Below are positions 21,570-35,894 of a stretch of 64,000 bases of DNA, one piece after another (position 1 is the first letter of the stretch; every line of letters begins with the position of its first letter). The notes under the pieces are model-generated. The model had not been told where the DNA came from, did no database searches, and saw only the letters and a program-made list of their open reading frames with translations. The position numbers and the translations under genes are program-made. This stretch comes from Dastarcus helophoroides (taxonomy: Eukaryota; Arthropoda; Insecta; Coleoptera; Bothrideridae): contig CM053326.1 in assembly GCA_028583605.1 (NCBI GenBank), positions 1,873,703 to 1,937,702 of the forward strand, read 5' to 3'.

Positions 21570-24500
21570 GTTTTTTGATTTTGAAGAAAGTAATTTATGA
21601 ATTATGCAAAACCTGTAATGGTGACCTTTTTTTTTTGAAATTCTGGATGTCTTTAAATTTGATTTTTTTAAAACATTTCAATTCTATTTGAACATTTGAA
21701 TTTTTTTAAAGTCTCGATCGACTCTTAAAAACATTGATTCTTTTGAGTGTTTGATTTTTTCAGCAAACTTTTTTTTTTTGCTTTTCCTCAACATTTTGTC
21801 TTTCTAAAAATGACGACTTTTTTGAAAAGTCTGACGTCTCGATTTTTATTGGAAATCTTGCCTTTTTTAAGTTTTTTAACAGTTCGACTCTATGTTTTGA
21901 AATCTTCAATTTCTAATTTTCCAATTTTTATTACATTTTTAAAAGCTTAACACATTTTATAAATTTCAACAGTTTCACAATTTTCACCACTCGTTGATAT
22001 TTGTTTCGAATTTTTTTAAAATTTGGACACAAAATGTTGATCTATTCTCAAAATTGTAATTTTTTTTTTAAATTTGATTTTTTCTGTCAATTTGATTATA
22101 TTGAAATATTGATGCCTAAAAACTTCTACCATTTTTTACCGAAAATTTCCATCTTTGTTCAAATTTTTAACAATTTCTTAAAGTTTTGAGCGTTTTTGAA
22201 AACAACAACTTAACTCAAATATTTCGACTTTTTTCAAAGTTATGACTTTTTTTAGTATATTTGACTTTCATTTGAAAAATACGACACTTGTTTTTGATTT
22301 TCACTTTTTTTAAAAATTGGACTTCTCTCAAAATTCTGACTTTATTAAAATTACTTACTTTGTTCGAATTTTTTAAAGTTATGACTTTTTTTTAGTATAT
22401 TTGACTTTCATTTGAAAAATTCGACACTTTTTTTTGGATTTTCACTTTTTTAAAAAATTGGACTTTTATCAAAATTCTGACTTTATTAAAATTTTCGAAC
22501 TTTTTCAGGATTTTCACTTTTTTTGAAAATTTCGACACAAAATGTTAATCCATTCTCAAAATTGTAATTTTTCTTTAATTTAGATTTTTTCTATAAATTT
22601 GAATATGTTAAAATATTGATTCTTGAAAATGTCTACCCTTTTTTACCGAAAATTTCCATCTTTGTTCAAATTTTTAACAATTTCTTAAAATTTTGAGCGT
22701 TTTTGAAAACATCAACTTTTTCTCAAATATTTCGACTTTTTTCAAAGTGATGACTTTTTTTTAGTATATTTGACTTTCATTTGAAAAATTCGACACTTCT
22801 TTTTGATTTTCACTTTTTTAAAAAATTAGACTTTTCTCAAAATTCTGACTTTATTACAATTTTCAAAATTTCTCAGAAATTTCACTTTTTTTGAAAATTT
22901 CGACTTTTTGTCCAAATTTCTACTTTTTTCAAATTCTTATTTTGTCAAAGTATGATTTTTTCAAAATTTGATTTTTTTCAAATTTTCTACCTTTTTCCAC
23001 TTTTTGTGAAAGTTTTTTTAAAAATGTTGAACTTCTTTCAAAATTTGGAATTGTTTTGATTTCTACTTATTTTAAAATTTGCCTGTTACTGAAAATGTTC
23101 GAATTTTTCAAAGTTATGACTCTTTTTTTAGTATATTTGACTTTCATTTGAAAAATACGACACTTGTTTTTGATTTTCACTTTTTTTAAAAATTGGACTT
23201 CTCTCAAAATTCTGACTTTATTAAAATTTTCGAACTTTTTCAGGATTTTCACTTTTTTTGAAAATTTCGACACAAAATGTTAATCCATTCTCAAAATTGT
23301 AATTTTTCTTTAATTTAGATTTTTTCTATAAATTTGAATATGTTAAAATATTGATTCTTGAAAATGTCTACCCTTTTTTACCGAAAATTTCCATCTTTGT
23401 TCAAATTTTTAACAATTTCTTGTTGTTTTGAGCGTTTTTGAAAACATCAGCTTTTTCTTAAATATTTCGACTTTTTTCAAAGTGATGACTTTTTTCTAGT
23501 ATATTTGACTTTCATTTGAAAAATTCGACACTTCTTTTTGATTTTCACTTTTTTTAAAAATTGGACTTTTCTCAAAATTCTGACTTTATTAAAATTTGCT
23601 AAATTTCTTAGAAATTTCACTTTTTTTGAAAATTTCGACTTTTTATCCAAATTTCTACTTTTTTTAAAATTTGATTTTTTCAAAGTCTTATTTTGTTAAA
23701 GTATGATTTTTTCAAAATTTGATTTTTTTCAAATTTTCTACCTTTTTCCTTTTTTCGTGAAAGTTTTTTTAAAAATGTTAAACTTGTCTCAATATTTGAC
23801 TTTCATTTGAAAAATTCGTCACTTATTTTTGATTTTCACTTTTTTTAAAAATTGGACTTCTCTCAAAATTCTGACTTTATTAAAATTTTCGAACTTTTTC
23901 AGGATTTTCACTTTTTTTGAAAATTTCGACACAAAATGTTGATCTATTCTCAAAATTGTAATTTTCCTTTAATTTTGATTTTTTCTATGAATTCTATGAA
24001 TTCTATGTTTAAATATTGATTCTTGAAAATGTCCACCCTTTTTTACCGAAAATTTCCATCTTTGTTCAAATTTTTAACAATTTCTTGTTGTTTTGAGCGT
24101 TTTTCAAAACATCAACTTTTTCTCAACAATTTCGACTTTTTTCAAAGTGATGACTTTTTTAGTATATTCGACTTTCAGTTGAAAAATTCGACACTTCTTT
24201 TTGATTTTCACTTTTTTAAAAAATTGGACTTTTCGCAAAATTCTGACTTTATTAAAATTTTCGAAATTTCTCAGAAATTTCACACTTTTCTTGAAAATTT
24301 CAACTTTTTGTCCAAATTTCTACTTTTTTCAAAGTCTGATTTTTTCAAAGTCTTATTTTGTCAAAGTATGATTTTTTCAAAATTTGATTTTTTCAAATTT
24401 TCTACCTTTTTTCCATTTTTTGTGAAAGTTTTTTTAAAAATGTTAAACTTCTCTCAAAATTTGGAATTGTTTTGATTTCGACTTACTTAAAAATTCGCCT

Positions 24501-25605
24501 GTTACTGAAAATGTTCAAATTTTTCAAAGTTATGACTTTTTTTTAGTACATTTGACTTTCATTTGAAAAATTCGACACTTCTTTTTGATTTTCACTTTTT
24601 TAAAAAATTAGACTTTTCTCAAAATTCTGACTTAAAATTTTCGAAATTTCTTAGAAATTTCACTTTTTTTGAAAATTTCGACTTTTTGTCCAAATTTCTA
24701 CTTTTTTTAAAATTTGATTTTTTCAAAGTCTTATTTTGTCAAAGTATGATTTTTTCAAAATTTGATTTTTTTCAAATTTTCTACCTTTTTCCACTTTTGT
24801 GAAAGTTTTTTTAAAAATGTTAACCGTCTCTCAAAATTTGGAATTGTTTTGATTTCGACTTTTTTAAAAATTCGCCTGTTACTGAAAATGTTCGAATTTT
24901 TCAAAATTTTGGTCATTTTCCAAAACTGAAAATTTTTGGAAAACCTAAAAATTTTGACTACTTTTTTATTTCAACTATTTTCAAAATTTTGACATTTTTT
25001 CAAACCGTCGATCCTTTATTTGAAAATTGTGATTTTTTTTTTAAGTCAGACATTTCTTAAAACCTTTTGTTGACATTGTTGTCTACAATTTCTTAAAATT
25101 TCGACTCCATTTCAAAACTTCGATTGTTTTTTAAAATTTCGACTCTTTTTGAAAACCTGACCTTTTCTTGAAGAGTTCGAACTTTTAAAAAATTGTATTT
25201 ATACATTTTGTTAAACATTTTCAATTAAATTTTTGACTTAAAAGAAAAGATTCTTTTTAAACTTGTACTATTGAAAATTTCGACTATTTTCAAAATTTTA
25301 CCTTTCCAAAATTTCAACTTTTTTGATAACTACGAATTTCTCGATAATTTTGAGTTTTCTCCAATAATTAAAAAATTCAGCTTCTTTGAAAATTTAATTA
25401 AAAACTCTGCAATTTATTTTAAATGTCGATATTTTTCCAAAAAATTGTCTTTTATTCACATTCCCAAAATTACTGAAAATGATCATTTTAAAAAATTGGA
25501 ATTTTTTTTAAAAATCCTTATTTTCTTTTGAAAAATTGACTTGCTATGAAAATTTCAACATTTCTTAAAATTCCACTTTTTTTTAAACATTGACTTTTCT
25601 ATGCA
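21570..25605. repeat. T-rich degenerate repeat with 0.5-0.75 kb higher-order units
   Basis: The same ~20-nt words as elsewhere in T-rich polarity, here organised into larger units: the segment CGAAAATTTCCATCTTTGTT recurs at about 22139, 22647, 23379 and 24048, each followed by GAGCGTTTTT...CATCAAC and GACTTTCATTTGAAAAAT. Spacing varies (about 508, 732 and 669 bp). Non-coding. Confidence 0.75.
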
Positions 25606-25611
25606 AGAAAA

Positions 25612-26003
25612 ATGCAACCTAGACTACAAATTCATGCAGCTCTCCAGGCGGCGTGTATAGTGAATCATAGGTAGCTGAACTACCAACAGTTGAAACACTG
25701 CCACCTAGCGAAGCGGTTGCTCTCTAGGAGAGTTCCCAGAAGACAAGGATTCTATAATACACAGACCAATAGGTTTGATTGTTGGCGATGGCCATAGTTT
25801 CTCTATGGACCAATAGGTGGTAGTACTAAAGAGTCACTCGTTTGAAGCCTGTGAATGTTTTAGTACTTACTTGTCGGAACATTTATTAGTATTCGACTTG
25901 AATATACCAAACTGACGAAATCTAACAAGATCGAAACCGGTATTTGGTTTCCAAACTTCGAATCTAATAAATGTTCAAACTATTGGTCTGTACATTATAG
26001 GAT
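25612..26003. mobile_element. Composite foldback element, copy 2
   Basis: Shares with copy 1 the GGTAGCTGAACTACCAACAG arm, the GAAGCGGTTGCTCTCTAGG block, the CTCTATGGACCAATAGGTGG block and the AAACTTCGAATCTAATAAAT end. The order of internal blocks differs from copy 1, suggesting rearrangement between the inverted arms. Confidence 0.65.
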
Positions 26004-27990
26004 TGACTTTTCTGATAACTTTAGCTTTATTTTTAAAAGTGGTAATATTTTTCTTTTTAAAATTACATGTTTTGAAAGGAATTTCGAAATAGCACTCGAA
26101 ATTTAAAAATTAATGGAGAAAATTTCTATTGTTAAAATTGTCTAAAGTTTTGAAACGAATTTCCAAAAAAAAACTTACATTTTATGTAAAAATAAATTGC
26201 AAACATTTTAATTTTAATCACAAAAAATTGGCTTCAAGCTGGAATATTTAATTTTTGAAATTTCTTTGGAACTTCAAAATTACTAGAAAAAATTAAATTA
26301 GAGCAGTAAATTGTTAATGAATTTTTTTCAACATTTTGATTCATTTTAATTTCGAAATTTTGAGACTCCTCTAAAAATGTTGACTCTTTTTCTCAAAAAT
26401 TTCAATAATTTTCACTTCGTTGAAATTATAAGAATATTTTTGAGAATTAATTTATTTCAAAAAACATTTTTTTTCTTTAATTCCGAAAATGTTTAATATT
26501 TCCAAATAGGAATTTTTAACTTTTTCTAGAAATATTACCTGCTTTTTCTTGAAATTTTGAATTTAATCTTCAAATATCGATCTTTTTTTATCGAAATTGG
26601 AATATTAAATTCGAATTTTAAGAATAAATTTAACATTTCTAGAAAAATTGGAAATTCCGATTCAGAATTTCTTTGGTCCTACAGTAGTTCGAGAAATATC
26701 AAATTGTAGAAAGGGTTGAAATTTACAAAGATTCATTTTTTCTTAAAATTTCAATATTTTTCCCAAAGTTTTTTTATTTTTATGCAGATTTGAAGTTTAT
26801 TTTTCCTTAATTTATACTTAATAATTTTCAGTTTCTTATCAAAATTACAAAATAAAGTGAACTCTAAAATAATAAAATTTCGTTAAAAAATGTTTATATT
26901 TCCAAAACAAATTAGAGAGAAATCGAAATTTCTACAAGAAAAAATCTTTTAAATGCAAAAGCTCCAGAAAAAGTCAAAATTTTTTTAAAAAATCTTTGTA
27001 TAAAATGTTTAAAAAAAAACACAAATTTCATTAGGACCAAAAAGCAAAATTTCTTGGAGAAAAAATCGAAATTTGAAAACAAAATCGATATATTTTTACA
27101 AAAAAGTCGAATTTTTTTGTTTTTCCCAAAACGTTGAAATTTTTTAGAGCTTTCAGGGTTTTTTCCAAACTTTTTTTGTTAAAACTACAAGATAAAATAA
27201 ATTTTAAATTGTCAAAGTGTCCTGAAAAAGCTTGACAGTTTTTTAAAGCAAATTAGAGGAATATAAAAAAAATCTGAAGAAGTTGGAATTTCTAGAAGAA
27301 ATTTTAAGAACAACACTTTTAAGAAAAATGGAAATTTCGGGAACATTCTTTTTATAAAATTTTTAGAAAAAATGGATACTTTGCGGAAAAAATCGAAATT
27401 TAAAAAAAAATCGAAATATCTGAAAAAACTCAAAATTTTTATACAAAATGAGATTCGAGGTAAAATTCGAAGATACCATATTAATTTCTATTTTAAAGAA
27501 ATAGTAAAATGCGAGATCAGTTGGCATTGGATTTTTTCTTGAAATTGAAATTATTTTCTCAAAATGTTGACATTTTCAAAGAAATTTGAGTTTGTTTCTT
27601 AACATTTTAATTTCTGCTCGAAATATTGATACCATATTAATTTATATTTTAGAGAAATAGTAAAATGCGAGATCAGTTGGCTTTTGATTTTTTCTTGAAA
27701 TTAAAGTTATTTTCTCAAAATGTTGACATTTTCGAAGAAATTTGAGTTTTTTCTTAACATTTTAATTTCTGCTCGAAATAATAATTTCTTCCTCAAAGCT
27801 TTTACAAAAATTAGTTTTTGAAAATGTGATTTTGATCAAAATTAAAAATAAAATAGATTTTTAAATAACGTAACTTCGTAAAGGAAACCTAAAATTTCTA
27901 TAAAAAAAATCAGGGAACATTCAAAATTTCAACAAAAAATTCTGTAATAAAAAGTGTTCAGAAAATCTTGCGAAAAAACTCGTAAACAAA
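26004..27990. repeat. Degenerate A/T-rich repeat tract with a 158-bp duplication
   Basis: Mixed then A-rich polarity repeat. A local direct duplication starts GATACCATATTAATTTCTAT at about 27469 and recurs at about 27627, continuing through ATGCGAGATCAGTTGGC. No gene was seen. Confidence 0.6.
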
Positions 27991-29560
27991 ATTGGGGGTG
28001 CTGCAGTTCGACAGTGCCTATACGCAAGCTGCCACTGAAAATAACGAACTTGATAATGGTAGTAAAAAGACGAAACGTCTAATAAAAAAACGTCTTATGT
28101 TATCTTGTGAAGGATAAAAATCGTCAGTAAAAAAGTGTTTTTAGTTTTTTGATTACCCTTCAAATAGGCGCCAAGAAATAATAATTACCAAAATCCAAAA
28201 TTTTACTTTTTTTCAAAAATCTTAAGAACAGCAAAAGATATTTTTGATTTTTCAACAGAATATTTCTGATCGCCAAATTGTGCAACTTTGCCTTCATTTA
28301 ACCGATGCTGTATCTCTTACTGTTTTCGAGATCTCTGTATTGAGAAGCGAATTTGTTACAAAATTAAAATCTTATTATATAAACACTTAAAATTTCGCTG
28401 CACCTTAAAATTTTACAATTTATATTCGGTTTGAACATACATGCAAAATATAAGAAATAAATTATTTGGAAATTTTTAATATTTGATCGGTTTTAAAAAC
28501 CTTATATGTTGTAATGACAATGACTTTAAAATCTGAAAATGTAATGTGTTTATTTTTTAATGCGATGGACTAATTTTTTCATGATATACCTTTAGTAAAT
28601 GAGAGACATTTAAATGATGGCTGTATTGTGGGTGTTATCAAACACTGGAATAATGTGATTTGAATTGCTAGGTTACTCATGTCATACCTTAAGTTAACAA
28701 TACACAGATATCAAAATAATCAATAATCCAAGAAAATACGGACTAGGGTTATTACGGGTTTGATTGCTAGGGATTTCGAATGAAAAAAAAAATGTACATA
28801 GACGAGCATCCTTTACACTCTAAACAATATAGAAAACTGTTTACCTCTCCGTAGGTTTAATGCTAAGCGAATAATCAGTGTCGATTACATATTGTTGTTA
28901 ATGAAGTCCTTCTTTCACCCTAAACGCACAACGGATCGGACAAGACAATTTATTTGAAAAATGCATTATTGGATCGAATAATGCAACAGTGGATGACATA
29001 TATTTAACATAACGGGCACTACTAGTGGAGTATTTAGTACTACGTCGATCGCCGAGCGTCGGGACGGTGGGGATGCTTTTTGTTAGCCAACGTCACCGCC
29101 AGGCGGCGCCTCACAGACGAACAGACATTAGATTGATCAATATTTCAATTGGTCAATGACTTCGTAAATGTGTGTTAAGAATGCATGTCAGCGACTTCTA
29201 TGGCTTTTAGGTCATTAATGCAAACAACCCCCAGTCTAGATGGCTGCACTGATGCGTTTATCTAGACTTGACCCATTTATCACGATTTTTTTAAATGCAT
29301 TTAATACAACTCTTTCGACCGATTAGAACGAAGGTTTTCTGTAGCATTTTAACTCCTACTCGGGCCATTAGAGTATCTACGAATTTTTTCTAGGGGGCCT
29401 GGATCCTGGAAAATAGTGACGAATAATTGTACAAAATAAAGATAATTTAAACTTGAAATAACGATTTGGATAATCCATTTGTGGAATGTTGCTTTAAATA
29501 AAATTACCCAAAGCGATTTTCAGTGCAGTATTCATTTTGATCGTTGCAGTAATTACCTAA
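27991..29560. other. Low-repeat island, possible distal promoter region
   Basis: Unlike its surroundings this stretch lacks the degenerate repeat. Around 29035-29125 it becomes GC-rich (CGATCGCCGAGCGTCGGGAC; CACCGCCAGGCGGCGCC). On the minus strand CTGGCG|GTGACG or TCT|GTGAGG could be 5' splice sites, which would suit the untranslated first exon that the acceptor near 20574 requires. No open frame of note; the assignment is speculative. Confidence 0.25.
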
Positions 29561-29593
29561 TTCTTAAATAACTTTAATTTTCGATTTTAATTT

Positions 29594-30487
<894 letters not shown>

Positions 30488-30489
30488 AA

Positions 30490-32187
30490 ATTGAGGAAAG
30501 AACACAGTTCAGTTTCTCATTAACATCATTGGCTAGATTGAAAGTATTTGACAGACAAATGACTTCGAAAGGAAGGATAAGAGTTAGTCCAGCATTTCTC
30601 AAATTTTTTTTGTCACGGCCCGGTTCCTTTTCATGATACGCTAAGAGATTTTTTAACTTTCTTAAAACTTCGATTTTCTTCTCAAAATTCGACCACATTT
30701 TGAGGTTAGTAGTTAAAATTTCGTCTTTCCTTTTTAGAATTTTTAATTTTGATTTCTCAAAATTTCGACTTGCCAAAATATTATCTGAAAATCTCGAGTT
30801 AAAATTTCAAAATGCGACATATTTCTCTTTCATCCTAAAACTGGAGTTTTTCACTATGCTAAAGGTTTTTTTTTTAATTTCGGTATTTTACCGAAACTTT
30901 TTCGAGTAGATTTAATATTTGTCTAAAAATTAAATCGAGTTAGGTACTTTATTTTCTTAAAATATCGGTTGAAGTCGTGCTATTTTGAATTTTGAATTCA
31001 AGATTGAAAGAATAATGTAGAAAATTTTGAAAATAGTATCAGGTTTTTGAGAGGAAACATAAAATGGTGCTTTTCCGAAAAAATCCGAATTTAAGCTTCC
31101 AAGTTTTGATGTTTAATCTACTTTGTTTTTTTTTTATTTCGGGTTTTTGCTAAAGATTTTGACCTTAGAAATCGTGAAGTGTTTTCAGATTTTTTGTTAA
31201 TTAAAATTAAAATGTCATTTTTTTTTATGATTTCCAATACAAACGTTTAATTTTTGTTCGAAACTTCTGGTCTAAACTCAAACTCGTCTTTTTCATAAAT
31301 CTACTTTTATCTACAATTTTTCTCAACATTGAAACTGACATTGATTTTTTACAAACTTTTAGTGAAAATTGAAAATTTTTAAACCTGCGATATCGACTTC
31401 AAATAGAAATTTGAACTCTTTTAAAATTTAGAAATTCTAAAGTTATAACTCGGTTTTCTTTTTGGAATTGTTCACTGCTTTTTTCAGAATTTCCATTTTA
31501 ATTTTAAAAAAATCGATCTCTAGTTAAAAATGGAAATTTCAAAATATGAGCTTAAACGTGGACTTTCAACTTTTTTATTGTGAAATTCATCCAATATTTC
31601 CATAGTCCATAATACATATTTCCATTATTTCCAATTTCCCAGATTTAAATCTTGAATTTTCAGTTTCTTTGCGTTTAAACCAGCAATTTTGGGAAAAATA
31701 TCAACATTTGAGAATTTCGAAAAATGTATATCTACTTTTTAAAGGAGTTGACATTTTCAACCCTTGTTTTGTAGAATTATTTAATATTCACAACTATTAA
31801 ACTTAATTAATGATTAAAACAACAACAGATATTAAAAATCCCACGATTTTCAATAAATATTTTCTAGGAGGTGACCTGGTTTCGCTTTATAGCATCAGCG
31901 GCGATTATACCAGCAATTTGTTTAACCATTGTTATGCTAACAAGCTCCATGGATTACAGACTGCTAAGAATAATCTAGGCAATTAGTTAAATTTTTATAA
32001 TACATTAAGAGTATTTTTTTTGTGGAATGGACTGGTCCTTGGTTATCTTCAAAAATTGAAATACAGAACTTGTCCCCTAAAACCAAGAAAGATTAAAAAA
32101 TACAACAAACGTTGCTCAACGCCTTTCGGCAACCAAACTATCTTCAGAGAGATATTGAATCTTTCTTGGTTTCAGGGACAAGTTCTG
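30490..32187. repeat. Dispersed repeat unit A, copy 2
   Basis: Collinear with 16640-18332, including the terminal foldback element. Like copy 1 it is preceded by CTTCT and CA repeats, so the microsatellite appears to be part of the duplicated or mobile unit. The hAT-like terminus motif CAGCATTTCTCAAATTTTTT is at 30590. Differences are mostly single bases and small indels, so the copies are moderately old. Confidence 0.7.
32021..32187. mobile_element. Foldback MITE, copy 4
   Basis: TGTGGAATGGACTGGTCC terminus, ACAGAACTTGTCCCCTAAAA arm and inverted GGTTTCAGGGACAAGTTC arm. It corresponds in position to copy 1 within repeat unit A, so these two copies arose by duplication of the unit, not by independent insertion. 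Confidence 0.6.
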
Positions 32188-32812
32188 GTGGTGTTCACAC
32201 GACAAGCGGTTTTTAAACTGTGAATATCAAGCGTAGTTGTCAAATATTACTTATGTGCAATTTTTGTGATTTTTTCACACGAGAAAGAAATATTCCTTGT
32301 GCTTCTTAGTAAATGCATAAATTCAGATAACGAATAGTCACTTTACAGGGAAGAGGCTCAATAAAAAAAAGTAATAAAATAGCTAAATGTGTGGAGTTAT
32401 TACAAATTGAAAAACGACTCATGACTGTATCTTTCTTAGATATGTCCCCTTTTATCAAACACATTAATTCATTAAATGAATTTTAAGACATACGTAAATA
32501 ATTTAAAAATTTTTCGACATCGCTTTGAATTGTCCTTATAAATAGAGTATAAAATTGACTTTTTTCTTTGCGTTTCTGAACAACTGGATATTTCCACATA
32601 CGAAGTTTTTTTTTTATTATTTAGTCAACAATATAGTAAATTGTTTTAAAATTATTAATTCATCGTCAGAATCCATTGCTTTAGGAAAAACTGGCAACAT
32701 CTTCACTTACACTGGGCGCGTTGGCAGCTTTAAAGACGAGTCGTGTGTTTGTTCCAAATTGGTGCCGACTCGGCCGCCGACTCGGCGAAAACCGCTTCGT
32801 GTGTTTTTACCC
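32188..32812. mobile_element. Small TIR DNA element (non-autonomous)
   Basis: The left end carries CACACGACAAGCGGTTTT; the right end, reverse-complemented, carries CACACGAAGCGGTTTTCG, an imperfect ~25-bp terminal inverted repeat. The interior is AT-rich with no transposase. A GC-rich GCCGACTCGGCCGCCGACTC block lies next to the right end. The second LINE starts immediately to the right. Confidence 0.45.
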
Positions 32813-32814
32813 TA

Positions 32815-33464
32815 AGGGTGGCAATCATTGACAAAAAGGACTAGAACTCCAGTGCACTTGGTCGGCTTACAGCCCACCAAGCTAATCTGGTAAAGGAACG
32901 GTTGGCCGAGCTCCTGGATATTGAACTGTCCCGGCACCCGGCGAACCCTGCTACGTTCCAAAACTACATTTACTCGCAGGAAATACTTAAATTTTCCTGC
33001 GACAACACTCCCTAGCCTGGCTAGGGACTACAGTCAGGGGACTCCCCCCTTTATGGAAGGGTGCAAATCTGGACCTTCCTCCAGTGGACCAGCTGCCTAA
33101 GTTGACGAAGGCCACCTTGTGGGTTCCCGAATCAACCGAGTATCCGCAGGTGATCCTGAGTCGACTGACGGCTCAAAATCCCTGGGCCAAGGTAGACGAC
33201 TGGATTGTTTTCCACAGCGCCAGCAAGGAGGAACCAAAGGGTACCATCCTTGTTTTCAGAGTTGGGGAAAGCACCCGGAAAACTTTAGAAGAACGCCAGG
33301 GGAGAGTGAGTCACCTCTTTTCTTCCCTAAGGACAAAACTTCGTTACTCATCCTCGTCGCTGAGTCGGGAGGTGGGGGCTCCATCCTCTATGGAAGTAGA
33401 GGAGCCGTTGCCGCCCGACCCAGGGACGGAGATAACACAGCCACCCCCAGCTTCAGGCACCTAG
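32815..33464 (+). pseudogene. LINE 2 ORF1 (partial, frameshifted)
   Basis: Conceptual translation begins VAIID and continues through LTAHQANLVKERLAELLD, then changes frame near 33010. The intact block 33084-33464 includes a KATLWVPES segment, QNPWAKVDDW and TILVFRVGES, followed by a Pro-rich tail. This resembles the DUF4780-type module of insect LINE ORF1 proteins. Stop at 33462-33464, 71 bp before the ORF2 ATG. Confidence 0.6.
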
Positions 33465-33535
33465 GACACCCGGGAAACCGGGCGTTCGTTGCTTGAAACT
33501 GGGGAGGGGGCAAGAACTGTGCCGTTCTGGTAGCC

Positions 33536-34450
33536 ATGGCTTCCGGGAGTGGTATAGGCTTCATACAAATAAACCTCCAACACTGTCGAGCGGCGACTGC
33601 AAACCTATGTCGTTTTCTCGACAGACATGAGGAAATTATAGTCCTTATACAAGAACCGTGGATATATAACAATATAGTCTGCGGTTTAGGCAAATTAAGT
33701 GGAACAGTTGTTTATCTCAAAATGGGGACAAGCCAAGAGCTGTCATATACGTCCCGAAATTACTGCAAGCGAATATCCTACCCCGATTCTGCACCGGAGA
33801 CCAAACAGCTCTCCGAGTGGAACTTGCGCGTCAAGAAAGGAAAATATCACTTGTAATAGCATCGACCTACCTACCAATAGATTCGAAAGGACCACCACCC
33901 TCCGAGGAAATGGCAGGACTGATCGACTTTTGTGAGGCAGGTAATGTAGATCTTATAATTGGATGTGACACAAACGCCCACCATACAGTCTGGGGGAGCG
34001 AAACAAACAACCCTCGAGGTACATCTTTACTACAATACTTAAGTAGTACCAAATTAGATATACTCAATAGAGGCAGTGAAGCTACCTTTGCTACCTCCAG
34101 ATGCCAGAGGGTTATCGACATCACCCTGGCGTCTATGAGTATTAGCAAAATTATAATTGGCTGGCATGTATCTAAGGATGCAACAATGTCTGACCATCAA
34201 TATATAAAATTCAATATTTTATGTTGTAGGTTGGAACCCAAACCGTACAGGAATCATAGAAGCACCAACAGGGAGGAATACAATACCCATCTGGAATGGC
34301 TCCTAGCGACTGTAGAAACAGGACAGTTGAACTGATCGAAAAATACGTCACTTTAGTGCGAAAAAATATCATTACATCATATAAGAAGGCTTGTCCAATG
34401 AGAACTGAACTTCGAGAAACCCGTTCAACCCCTTGATGGAACGGGCAACT
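33536..34450 (+). pseudogene. LINE 2 ORF2 endonuclease domain (frameshifted)
   Basis: ATG at 33536 (MASGSGIGFIQINLQHCRAA). EN landmarks are INLQHC, LIQEPW (catalytic Glu), GCDTNAHHTVWG (Asp) and MSDHQYI (the SDH-type His). The frame switches near 33830 and again near 34335. By family role, it nicks target DNA. Confidence 0.75.
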
Positions 34451-34508
34451 CAAAAAACTCAGATCTCAAACAAGCTCTTCAACAAAGCGAAGAAGACAAA
34501 ACTGGTAT

Positions 34509-35849
34509 GTGACTGAGAGGGAGGCTTACCACAACCACCGGAAACAATACAAGAAACTAATTCGCAAGAGACAAAGGGAAAAATGGAGAGAATTCTGTAG
34601 TGACGTAGAGTCTACTGCATCAGTTTCCCGACTGAAAACGATACTCTCGAAAGATCCAAACCAACAGGTAAGGATGATAAAGCGGGCCGACCGTACATAT
34701 ACCAGTACACCCGCACAAACAGCTTCAGAGCTCTTAAACATGCACTTTCCAGGATGCCGTGTTACACCAGGCCATAAGTGGCAAGGGCACTCAGCCTCTC
34801 ACCCTAGAAATAGGGACTGGGAGCTGGCTATTCAGATGGTAAATGACACAAAAGTAAACTGGGCCGTACAATCCTTTGTTCCCTTCAAATCGCCCGGGTT
34901 GGACGGTATCTACCCAGCCTGCTCCAGTGGGGAATGGTGTGGATACAAAAATATCTGGTGCAAATTTTCAGGGTGTGTATTGCCTTTAAATACATATCCC
35001 GAGAATGGAGTGAAGTCAAAGTAATTTTTATTCCAAAACCGGGTAAACCTCGAGGTGGGCTAAATCATGTCGCCCAATCAGCCTAACGTCTTTCCTGCTG
35101 AAGACCTTGGAGAAGTTGTGCGACAGACTTATAAGGCATAGCCTCGATATACACTACCCCTTACATTCAAATCAACATGCTTTTACTTCCGGCAGATCTA
35201 CCGAAACTGCGCTACATTCAGTAGTTAGCAGGATCGAGAGATCGCTAGAAGTAAAAGAACGCGCCCTGGGTGTATTTCTGGACATAGAAGGTGCCTTTGA
35301 TAGACCTAACTTCAATAGCATTTCTCTGGCGCTTGAGCGTAGTGGTATTGAACCCGCATTACGGGAACTCATACGATACTTGAGTGGCGAGCAATACAAG
35401 TTACAGTAGGAGACTATACGGTCAGAGGAATCGTAAGTAAGGGATGTCCGCAAGGGCGTGTATTATCCCCCCTTATATGGTTAATCATAGTGGATGACAT
35501 TATCCGAAAACTCAATGACCGGGGTCTCTATAGCATTGGCTATGCAGATGATATAACCATTCTGGTTTCAGGTAAACACGAGGGAGTACTCTTCGAGTTA
35601 ATGCAAGATGCCTTATGTATAGTCGAGAAATGGTGTAAAGAACATTCCCTAGCAGCAAATCCTGCAAAGACGGAAATGGTTCTTCTCACGAATAAAAGCA
35701 AATTAGCACGACTAAAATTTCCCAAACTCATGGGAACCCAACTCGGTTTGTCAAATCGAGTGAAATACCTTGGTATTGAACTTGACAGCAAACTGAACTG
35801 GAAGTACCACATTGAAAATAAATTAAACAAAGTTTACAAGATATTCTAG
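34509..35849 (+). pseudogene. LINE 2 reverse transcriptase (frameshifted)
   Basis: RT motifs in order: FKSPGLDGIYP, GRSTETALHSV, LGVFLDIEGAFD (first catalytic Asp), SKGCPQGRVLSPLIW and YADDITILVSG (catalytic Asp pair), followed by the NPAKTEMV and KYLGIELD thumb motifs. The pieces lie in different frames, with breaks near 35024, 35100 and 35409. Confidence 0.85.
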
Positions 35850-35894
35850 CAATGCCGTGGGGCCATCGGGAGGTCTTGGAAGTTATCCCCTAAG

